Positions 24,101 to 36,100 of a stretch of 64,000 nucleotides of DNA are shown here, one piece after another. The translations under genes and the position numbers were made by a program. The notes under the pieces were generated by a model. It was not told where the DNA came from. It made no database searches and saw only the letters and a list, made by a program, of their open reading frames with translations. Source of the DNA: Ophioderma brevispina (lineage: Eukaryota > Echinodermata > Ophiuroidea > Amphilepidida > Ophiodermatidae). How positions within the stretch are numbered: the stretch's first letter is position 1; each line of letters begins with the position of its first letter. The stretch spans positions 1 to 64,000 of the forward strand of contig JAMKCH010051754.1 in NCBI GenBank assembly GCA_023653785.1, in the 5' to 3' direction.

Positions 24101-27100
24101 ACCCGTTTCAATACTGCTCCACATGTAGTAGTATACTTCACCATCCATATGTTCCACTTTATTTATTCAGAGTCCATTGCCCTATCGAAAAATAGCGTAC
24201 AACTTCTGGAAAACTTGCGTTACTTCAGTGTAGATTTCTCCGATGATCAACTGTGCTATTCTTTTGTTGGGATATGACGTCGAAGACGCGGAAACGAAGT
24301 CTCTCTTTCTCTTGCCGTACCGGCCCGCACGCTTATTGTGTTACACACACGCACACACACTGTATTGCGTTTTGGGAAGAGATTACAATCATGTCACTAA
24401 AATGTTCGGGAATTTTCCGCTGCATCTGTCAAAGCACGTGATATCGATTATATCGCCACCATTTTTGGTAGAACCAAGACTGTGAACCATGTGAATAAGC
24501 TGAACACCAAACCGTTATTTAATATTTCGCCGATTTCTTCTTTTGCTGTAAGGGTCGTTCATAAACGAGTGGAAACTTTGGTAACAAGCCGTTATTTAGT
24601 CCCTGTGATATCGGTAAGTGGCGCGAATTCTTAATTTTTTGTTTGTCTACTGTCACCAATTGTCCAAACGTTAGCTTTGTGGGTTCTGTTGAATACTACA
24701 TGCCCCATCTCAAAGTTGTGACCGCGAGGGGCTACACCAGAGATGTGGTACCATATCTAGTCGCAGCTCCGCTCTGCTCCCTCGCTTCGCGCTCAGGTTT
24801 CGAACATCTTTAGTCCAGCCCCCTCAACTAAAACTTTCCTGGCATGCCTATGATCAACAGTGGAATGTAAAGTAGTAGTAATGTATAGGCTGGGCATGAA
24901 CTGATGGCACAATCACAATACTGCAACATAAAAAACCTCTGGAAAAGGAAAAAGAGATATAATTTTGTTGTGTGATGCAAGTAAGGTTGTAAGTACAATG
25001 GCTGCCATATGATACACCTATGTGCTTTTATATAACTCTCCGCGCATTTTGAGCCGGCAATAGTTTTTAACTATTGACAACGGTACTATTGGCAACGGGA
25101 CATTGCACTGTGATGAGAATCTATGTACAAGCGTTAATAAAACAAATATTGACTGCTATATTCGCCAGCAATAGTAAAAATATCTCACTTGGACAAATTT
25201 TGATGTTCCATTTCACGAGCCTATTCGGCTCGTGAAATGTAAAAATCCCAAATTGTCCTTGTGGTATGTTTTTTTTTTGGTCTATTAATGTAATTAATGG
25301 AGCCTTTGCCATCGCGTTGAAGAATTTGCCGATTTTGCCGCTGTGTAACGCCCTACTAGATTTTTTTATGGCGTGCTTGATTGCCCTGAAAATTACAGTC
25401 GTGCAAGCTGTGATCTTATGGATGAAACTGATGGAAATGGATTTTGAATTGTTGTTGTGTGTAAATGCAATTTTGGAAGGTGTTTTGTTGCGGGAATCTG
25501 ATTTTCAGTGTCGAAATTCGCATGTTTGTCCGATACTTCGTCATTATGAAGATTCGAGAGGGCGGGTGTGTGTTAGCGATCATCAGTACCATGAGTTACG
25601 GGAGCGTGGTTGGATTTGCGGGCTTTTGTGTCCTTGCGCCCGATTGATGTTGTTGTGTTATGAATGTGCCTGTATGACCCGGCCTTGGCTCAGATTCTCT
25701 GCCTGCAACATGCAACTTATGTGTTCCAATAAAAGTATGCCTCTGTCAAGCTCAAAAATGTCTTTGTGTTGTGTCAGGGGGCGTGATATTATCTTATATC
25801 AGTATATATATATAGTCACTTTTATGACAGATTAATCAGAAAAAAGTAATACTTGACCATATTCCTTTACAAGTTTTACTTTTACGCGATGAATAAGGAA
25901 CGACAAATTAAGATATAAATCGTACACAACGTCGACCCAGACCAGCTGGGAATGTACCTTGGCCAACATTTCCACATCGATCGATTTGCGTCCAGTCCAA
26001 CCTCCCCAGGTCAACGATCTTGTCCGCCAAATATTATTTCGCAGTCTAAATGTGGTGACAAAGTTGAAGCGATGCCGGGTTACAGTACAGTCTCTCTAAG
26101 ACTCAGGTCAGAACGCCTGATGATCCCCTTCTTAAATTCCTTGAATAAAAAACACAATAGCACAAAAATACAATTATTCATATTTTTGTGTATTTTTCTA
26201 GTACATCCTTTTCAAATATTATTTAACATACAATACATCAGTTCATCTGGCGGGAGCGGACCATGCAAGTGACATTACCTCGCCCCCCATGTATTAAATG
26301 GATCTCAAACCAAAAACAAAGTAACATAGGCTTCCATTCATATGTTAATTGCAAGATTAAACAAAATAAACAACGGTAATTATTAAGTCAGAATTATTTT
26401 AAAAAAATCAGTTTTAGAAATGACTAACATAGATTGAAAATCGAAATACAAAATAATTTTAGAAATGACAATGGTAATTTGAAATAGAAAATAATCATGT
26501 GTTTTGATTGATTAAAAAATACGGCCATTGTAGCTTGAAAAAGCTGTAAAAAATGACCGACGCCGAACCCCAGACGGAATGGCCCACGAGGTGATATTTG
26601 ACACAAAAAACAAATGTTTAAACTCAGGTTAGAATATTTCGCCGGTATTGCAAACTTTGTGAGCAGAAAGTACAGGTGGGGGACGTGATTACCTGTGGTT
26701 CATGAGCTGAAAAAGTCATGAAAAGATTCAGTATAGTTGAAAGCTTAGATGGATGGGGAATTCCCAGACGTTTTAATCATTAAGTGACATGGAACCCAAC
26801 GCGATTCATTTCGGTATATTCATTTATTTATATTATTTTCGCACCTAATTTTGGAGAAAAAACGAATCACTCTCAATTTATTATCATTTTATTTTTATTT
26901 TCTTCTCTCTCATTTAATTTTTCTTTCTCCCCTCATTTCACGAGGAGGGGATGCAGGATTTCCCGGGAAGGAGCTCCCACTGTTCCCCATTTTTTCCTGC
27001 ACATGCTCGCAAGTGTTTTGCTACACTGTTCATAGGAATTAGGCCCCACTTCAGTTGTGTATGGGTACAGTGATGTTCCGCAGTCATTTTTGCTTTTTGT

Positions 27101-30100
27101 GGCATCGGGTACGCCTGGTCCGATTATAATTATAGGCGTATAAATGAGCAAAGATAATTCTTTTAATCTTGGGATTTAATAAAATAATAAACAACGAAAC
27201 ATTTCTACTGAAGATTTTCTTAATACTATACATGCAATTAATGAGTTTGTAGGTACAATTAAGTAACAGTGATTAGTAGATGGACAGGGCAATTATGAAT
27301 ATGCCAAAACACAATTTGTTTGAAATTGAGTACACCTCATCGGGAAATATCTTATTCAGCCGTTTAGTACTATATAGTATATTGGCATGCCAAAAGTTCC
27401 GTAAGGGCTACGATGATACAAAGGAGGGGGCGGGTGGAGTGACTGTGGGATGATCTCTTGCGAAATTGGTGACCTCATGACCTTTGACTTCATTGCAGTC
27501 CAAAATGTTAACCTTTCCCGACAAAGCTTGTGTGTACAAGTATCTGGAGTTCCCTAAGTGTATAATGACGTAACTGTCAGAAGGAAGCAGATAAAAGAGT
27601 TTTCCACCTGAGTAGACGTTGAGCATATTCGGGCGAATATTACATTATGCAAATGAGCTAATTTATATGCAAAAATCTGCGTAATCACTATATTTTTGCA
27701 AACAGTTCTTTCGATATGCAAAATTTTCACTTGCATGCAAACCCATTATGGTGCGCATCTTCTTTGCCTTTCAAAATTTGTGATACATGCAGTTAGGAAT
27801 GCAATGAGCTAATTAAATATGCATAGTTGCTGTTATCGCTTAAACAATACATCGGATATTGCAAAATTCCTTTACTTATAGAAAAACGCACTGCCATACA
27901 TCCTGGGGGTGTGAATCATATGGAGGGAGAGGCTGAGGTGTTAGGGGAGGGGAAGGATGGGGGGTGGCGGAGGAGAAAGGGGGGTGTTGGGGCGGAGAAA
28001 GGGGGGGTGTGGGGGAGGGGAGAATGAAGGGTGGGTGTTTAGGAGGAAAGTTTGGGGTGGTGGGGGAAGGTTGGGGGTTGGGGGAAGGTGGGTTGTGGGA
28101 GGTGGAGTGCGTTGGGGAGTGGTAGGTGAGGGGTCATGGAGGGGTGCATCGGGGAGGGGAAAAGGTAAGGTGCATTGGGGATGGGGTGATAATAGTTGGG
28201 GAGGGTGCATCGGGGAGGGGGTAGGTGTAAGTGATCTTGGTGAACCTCATGTCACCTTTGGTGCCACTCATTGGGATGGGGTCGGGTGCATAAGGTAGGG
28301 ATGGGATGGGTGAATTGACGTCATGACTTTGGTGACTCATGTGACTTTGGTGACCTCATGTGACTTTGGTGGACCCCAGTGACCTTGGTGACCCCATGTG
28401 CACCTTGGTGACCCCATGTGACCGGTGACCCCATGCGACCTGGTGACCTCGTGACCTTGGTGACCCCAGGAGACCTGGTGACCCAGGGTTGACCCAAGGT
28501 GACGGGGTGATCCCATGTGGCCCTCGGTGATCCCTGTGACCTCAGTGACCCATTGTCACCTCAGTGCCAATTGTCATGGGGAAGGGGAGGAAGGGTGGGG
28601 TTTTGTGGGAAAGGGTGGGGAGAGGTGGGGAAGGTGAAGGGGGGTGTCTTATAGGGGGAACGAGTGGGGTTTGGGGGAAGGTTAGGGTGTGGGAGGGTGG
28701 AGTGCGTCGGTAGGAGTTGAGGCATCGGGAGGGCGGGGGGGGTCGGGTGTGTGTCGATGAGGGGTCGGGTGCGTCGGTTGAGGGGTCGAGTCGGGTGCAT
28801 CGGGAAGGGGGAGGAAAGGGAAGATGCATTGGGGAGGGGCACATGGTAGAGTGGGGAGGGAGGGGGGGGGGTGGGCGTGGGAGATAGTTGGGGAGGGGGC
28901 GTGGTAGATAGTTGGGAAGGGTGCGTGGTAGATAGTGGGGGAGGTGCATAGGGGAGGGGGATGTGAATTCTTGTGACCTCATGTGACCTGGTTACCTCAT
29001 GTCAACCTTTGTGCCATTAATTGGGGAGGGGTCAGGTGCATCAGGCAGGAGAGGGGAGGGGCATAGGTAGAAATGGGGTGACCCCATTTGACCTGGTGAA
29101 AGCCCCGTGACCTTGTGTGACTTATTGTGACCTTGGTGACCCCATGTGACCTTGGTGACCCATGTGACCTTGGTGCCCATCTGACCTTGGTGACCCCATG
29201 GGACCTTGGTGAACCCAGTGGACCTTGGTGCGACCCCCTGTGACGGTGACCCCATGTGACCTTGGTGGACCCCCTTGTGCCCGGGACCCTGGACCTCAGT
29301 TCCCCCATGGAACCTCAGTTGATCCATGAACCTCAGTTGACCCCTGCCTTGGGAGGGGATGTTAGGGAGGAGGAAGGGTGAGGTGTTGGGGAAAGGGGGT
29401 TGTTGGGAGGGGGGGAAGGGTGGGGATGGGAAGTGAAGGGTGGAGTGATTAGGAGGGAGCAGGGTGGTGTTTTGGGGGAAGGCTAGGGTGTGGGGAGGGG
29501 GCTGGAGCCAATGCGTGGGAGGGTTGGTTGCTTAGGTTGAGAGGTCAGGGTGGGTTGCATCAGGGAGGGTGAAGGCAAGGTGCATTTGGGAGGGACAGGG
29601 TGAGGTGATCTTTGTGGCCTTCATGTGCACCTTGGTGACCTCATGGCACCTTTGGTGCATGATTGGGGAGGGTCTGGGCATCAGGCAGGATAGCGGGGAG
29701 GGGGAAGGGAACTATTTTTTATGAGCAAAAAATTAACTTTAAAATAAAGCTATTAATAGGCCCCACTGCCTCATGATGCTCTGTTACTATTGCACTCACA
29801 GGCATTCAATATTGTATACCATCCATTAGGATAACTCATTTTATCTTTCTTAGAGTCAGGGCTGCTGAACACAACCATTGCAAGAGCCACTGACAAAGAT
29901 GTGGCATAAGTATGTTTGATTCAAATTTCTGACAAATGGCAGCAGCTATGTGCACTTAAGACTTCTCGCAGCAACACTCATTACAATTATGCCAATGATA
30001 GCGTCTATGTTGTATCTAAAAGAGAAAAACATAATTTGGAATTTGGGAGCAAAAATTTGGAATTTGGGAGTGAAATAGCCAAAATAAATACAGACTGTCC

Positions 30101-33100
30101 AAAAAAAACTATACAATCAAAGATTAATTTTTTTGGCCAAACAATAAGTTCATCTCAACTTGAGTTTTACTGATTCTTTTTTAGGAGTGTTCCAGCTTTC
30201 ATGAGATTAGTTGGTGTAATTTGGGGTTCTGGTTCAGGAGTTATGGCTAATTATCTGAGACAGTTGAAAAACCTGTTGGGCCAGTTTCGGATATCCTGAT
30301 ATCAACAAATTTGCCATTGAAAATCACCTTCAAGACATTCTTTATTGAAAATTAAAATAAAAAGGTGGTATAAAGTGCTGCTTCTTGTGATATAACATAA
30401 TTGTATAACTTTATAATGTTGCAATTGATAATAAATACATGTAGCATTGGGAAATTCAATTCCAAACAGTCTTGTTGCCTCAGCTTTACTCCAGGTTTCA
30501 GCAGAAGGTAGAACCATAAAACACCCTTGTTGGAAGTAAACTGAGACCTTTGAACACAACTATCCTTTCCTTTATTGCTCTTTGTTGAACACTGCTTTCT
30601 TCAAATATGTTCCTCCCTGGCATCTTGGAGGCATTGGGGAATAGGAAAAGGGTAAATTGTCCCTCCACATTAGAGCGTTGTCCACACATTTGTCCCTCAA
30701 CAGATTGTTACATTAATTTCAGCAGTCAAATTCCCCAAATTCCATGAATTTCGTAATTATTGTCCCCCTGAGAGCGAGTCCCTCATTTCACCCCTAACAT
30801 AATAATTTCTGGTGCTTTCACTGAAAAATAATATATTGATTAGTTCAATGCATGATAATACATTCACTCTGATCTGTACAATATTCTTTTGTTTGAAAAG
30901 GGTTTAATCCCACAATGATGCTACACGCCTTAATACCTTTAGTTTCTTGAACCTTCAGGTGAAACTGGCCCAAGTGGTATTTTATCCTTTGTGTTCAACT
31001 GACAATATCTCTGCTTAGGGTCCATCAAATTGGATGGAATAAAAGCGAGGATTCAGCTTAGGATCTTGTCTAACAAATAAAGTCAAAATATCTGGCAAAA
31101 ATGCACAGTTTATATTTTTTATAATTTTTAGTTTGATTGTATAGTTTTTATTGGGACAGTCTGTATATGTAACTGACCAAGACAGAACTGCCAACTTACA
31201 CAAATTTCCTGTATTTTGTATGGAAAATAAAATTCCCCTTCTAACATACATACTTGAGAAGATCCCCCTCCCTAAAAATAATAATTTTAACCTCAAACTT
31301 AAAAACAGCTACAGTAGTAGATTAACACTATGTTATGCGCAAGTTTGATATGATAACAAGTCTTAATCCACCTTCAATCAGGCTTATAGCAAGTGGTACA
31401 TGTATGCAAATTCAAGGCAATGCCCTTTCAAAATTTGTAACAAAAATATGCAAGGTGGAAGGTGGATTAAGACTGTAAAATAATATGGAGGCCGGACAAC
31501 CAGAAACTGGACTCAAACTTTGGCAAGTAGTGATCACAATGAGTCTCTGATGTTTCTGTTTGCAGATTACTCAGCGGGAAAACAATTAAGACTGAGTCTG
31601 ATGCATTAGAGGCTATGCAAATTCTCCATGACTTGGGTGTCAAGACGGTAGTACTCAGTAGCTTAGATGCAGACTATCCAGATAAAATGATTACATTAGC
31701 CACCTCAGTAAAAGGTAGGTCTACTTTAAGCCCTTTTATTTAGAGTTCCTACTGTGCATGTTCAACTTTTTGGTCAAGTTAGAATGGTGTACTTCCACTA
31801 CGCAGCGATCCCTGTATAACTTGAATGGCGCCCCCTTCATGGGTAGATGATTGTCTGCAAATGCACAGCTGCTATGTCACTGTGATGGTGAAGAACCACT
31901 TGCAAGCTTGTGCCGAGAATTCTAGAAATTCTGATATGGTGTTGCGTATTTGCTCATATTCGAATTATTTGCTATACTGGTTGTCTGCTCTGACCTGGCT
32001 CAATGTAGTTTCCAGTACTCATCCCGAACCAGAAGTACACAATTTCCATTTGACCACCCAAATGTGCATGCGATATCTGAAATCGAAAAGGGCTTACTAT
32101 AGGCTTGAAAAATGTGTTGGCTTAAAGCTATCAACCATAAAAATTACCAATTAAATTTTTTATGTCACTAAAGCACCAAAATTTGATTCTTCCAAATTGA
32201 TTTTTTCAAGGAAAGTGCATGCAAACTGCATTATTCGGAAGATTTTAAGCATGAAGGAAGAAAATTCTTGACTGATACGTGACACTTACCAGTTCTTAAT
32301 TTTGTCTTACCGTATGGCCGTGTGCCCGTATGGCCGTGTTTTGTGAAAATTTTGAATGAAGTTTCTCATTCGAGAAGTAAAAGTCCAATTGCTGTAGAAA
32401 TTGGGCCATAGATGCCCCTTGGAAACCTCCATATGATGATGAGGTCAAGGGTCACATACCAAAGGTCATATGAGGTCAAGTTATAAAATGGACTAAAAAA
32501 CATCAAATTGACATAATGACATAAGTAAAAGTCCAATAGCTACAAAACTTGGATCATAGATGTTCATTGAGGTTAAGGGTCACATACTAAGGTCAAAGGC
32601 TATGTGAGGTCATGTTATAAAATAGGTTGAAAACATCAATTGGCTTCATTTGAGAAGTAAAAGTCCAATAGCTACACAACTTGGGATTATCGATTCCCCT
32701 TGGGAACCTTCATAAGATAACAAGGTCAAAGGTCATATACAAAGGTCAAAGGTTATGAGATAAAAGTTATAAAATGGGCTAAAACAAAATTGGCCTCATT
32801 CAAGGTGAAAAAGTCCACTTGCTACAGAACTTGGGACATGTATGCCCCTTGGAGACCTTTATATGATAATATGGTCAAGGGTCACATACCAAAGTCAAAG
32901 GTCATCTGAGGTCAAGTTAATGGGCTTGAAAACATCAAATTGACATTTTTGAAAAGTTGAAGTCCAATTGCAACCATTATTATGTTTTAAGAATCTTCCG
33001 TTCTATATTACTATACACATGCTTGGAAACCAATAAAAACAACACTTCTCAATAATCTACGCTCTCTCGAAACTTTGGTGTCCAAATACTTCAAACACTT

Positions 33101-36100
33101 TGGATCAATCCCCCTTAACTTTCATTGAATTTTAAACAGAACGTATTCCTAATGCAGTTTATGTCTGTGCACCCAGGTAATGAGACAGTATCAAGGCGCA
33201 TGCGCACACAAACCCACTAGGTAAACCCGTCTTGGTATTCATTACGGTGGCCCGTCATGTTCGTCGAATGACACGGCATAATGCCGCGTGACGGCCAAGG
33301 ATTCAGGCTAATTATGTACCCCGGAAGTAGGTAGCGTGTGCACATGAATTCCGGTCATGTCATGTCAATTTTGCATCGATCATGTCAAGGACGCGTTTGT
33401 TTTTATTTACCTTGCGAGATGGCTAATTTTTCTGCTGGTGGAAGTAGATTTTCAACAATAAATGGATTGATCAAAGGTGTGGATAGTGCCCACACCGGGA
33501 GAGTACCGCCGCGCTGTTGGAGTAAAGATTTTCAGGTCATTTAAAGTATAAGGTAATCGCTTGATCCAGTGTCAGTACAGTCATCATGGCCATGGCATGG
33601 TACAAAACTCATGAACTTGTTGTACTTCGAGTCTTTGGTAGGCAAAGAGCAACTCGCGGAAATCTTAAAGTTGAAATACTTTTTTGTTGACGTCCGCCAC
33701 GACGACGGAGATAATTAACAAACTGGATCTCTATAATTCAGATCGGCGATAAATGGTCATCTGAAGAGGTGACGGTGTAGACAGGGGATTGTTATTTTCG
33801 ACAGAGACAATATTGGCCCAAGTCATGAACTGGCCAAGCTAAAGATGAACTGTGTATAGTAATATAGGACACAAGATTCTCAAAACATAATAATGATAAA
33901 ATTAGATTCTTATTTTCGCCCAATACCCAAATTTATTGGTCTCGCTATGAGTTGAAAAAATATTGGGCTCGACTGCGTCTCGCCCAATATTTTTCAACTC
34001 ATAGCATGTTGGAAATATCTGCAGTATGTTTTGTGTTCAAATCATTAACCACTTCCAGTGGTTGATGTTTTATTGGATATGTCCACAATTATTAATTGGA
34101 TTTTCCCCATCTCTCCTCATTCTTAGTGAATAGCATGTTTCGTATTATTGTCTATTTCAGATGGCAAGAAAACGGGTTGTCGGATAGAGTTTCCTAAGGT
34201 CAATTGTTTATTCACTGGTACTGGTGACCTATTCACTGCTTTGCTACTAGTATGGACACACAAACATCCCAATGATTTACAGGTAAAGCACACTTACACA
34301 TGAAATTTTAACTACTTAGTTCTCCAGGTAGACAAGGATGTACAGGCTGTCCCAAAAAATGTTAACACTCGGGACAAAGGCATTTTGATAAAAGAAAAGT
34401 ATGCATGAGTCTTTGTTTGGTATCAATGTGAAGCCAATAAAATTAGCTTTTATTTGCCATTTATTTCATTTCAATGCGATATGTAGAACAACAGATATGT
34501 TTGGTCAAAAAGGAGAGTGCCAATTTGGATTGGTCCGATTTGCATCGGTTACATACTCAAAATTGAGTTATTGATTGAGTTATTGATTGGCTATCTGAAG
34601 ATATTGACAATCCCTTTTAAACTTCATTATTATCAATAGTGAACAGTTTCTTTATGATCATCATTTCTTTGTATTTGTCAAAAATTAATCAGTCAGTTCA
34701 CTTTCATTCATAGACTTAGCCCTATCAAATCGCACAAAATTACACAGAATGCTGAAACCAAACAATGAGACACTTCCTTATTGCATTCCCAAGAAAAATC
34801 TATGATTCTGTAAACATAATAAACAACTAAAACATCCAAGCAAACAAAAAAGAAAGCAAAACCTCTGATAATAGGCCTACACAGACTATTGTAGCTGGCA
34901 GAATTGGAAATAATAAAGACACCAGTAGCAGTCCAAACAGACCCATTACAAACCAGAATGGCAAGAACTCAAGCCTACATTTCCCTTGTTAGAAGAGCAG
35001 TTGTGGTAGATCCAATGATGAGCGTTTGGTGACTTGGTGACAGGAATCTCAAAACCATTCTTTAATAGAAAAAAACATCTAGATCTATTTGTTTTCCTTT
35101 TAAGATGGAAAGAAGAATGTGCTATGAAGCAATATTTTTTAGTGGACCAAGTTGATTTTGCCCTCTCATAATTGAAGAAATATATCTTTTGTTCTACGTA
35201 TCGGTTTGAAATGAAATAAAAGGCAAATTAAAGCTTATTTTTTTGGCTTCAAATGGATACCAAACAAAGACACCCATGTGCACTTTTCTTTTTGTCAAAA
35301 TGTCTTTGTCCCAAGTGTTAACATTTTCTGGGACAGCCTGTATATTTATTCAGCTTTCCCTGGAGATGGCCAGCGCACATTAGTGTTGAAAAAACGCATG
35401 CACGCCCGGCCAGACTGGAACCGGAGACCTCCGCATCAGAGCACGGCGCCCTCGCCAACCGAGCTATCAAGCCAGGGTTGGTAGAGGAGCGATAGATATT
35501 ATTTGTTGGTGTTAGGTCCGAAAGGTGTCCCTCACTTTCCTAGCGGATAGCATCAGAACAGTATATTTACATTACGATTTATATTTGTTTTTGAAATTTT
35601 AACTACTTAGTTCTCCAGGTAGACAAGGATGTACATTTATATACATCCCCGGATTGGGAGCTCTTATACACCTGTGTTAAAGGGGCATTTTGTGATTCTA
35701 GCATCTCGTTTTTGCTTTATGGTCCTTTAGAAATTGCCGACAAAAGCTTCTTTTAAAAATTTCAATTGATTCTGATGGTGCCATTTGATGTTATGGGCAA
35801 ATGTTTGCATCACGCTGTCCCATAGGTCACTGAAAGATTAGGCACGTGTACTATACTTAGTCCAATGGTTTAGATGATATAAAAATCTCAACTTTTTTTG
35901 GTAAGTCAGGGACAAGGTTGTGGATCACGAAATGCCCCTTAACTTACTGGGCAAGAGTTCCATATGTACCCCTTTGAAGTTCTACCTGTAACAAATTATT
36001 TTTAATTTTAGCCTTAGGGGTCTTATTGAGTTAGGCCATAAATAAAAAGAATTTGTTTCCTGTATAATTTTAAAGGGGTACATATGGAACTGTTTAAGTG

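Noticed and set aside
27941..29327. Proline-rich and GHQGH-like frames on the - strand
   Set aside because: They are translations of the G-rich and TGACC minisatellites and follow the repeat period exactly.
35406..35475. Functional tRNA gene
   Set aside because: A and B boxes are present but the acceptor and other stems do not pair. Better explained as a tRNA-derived SINE.
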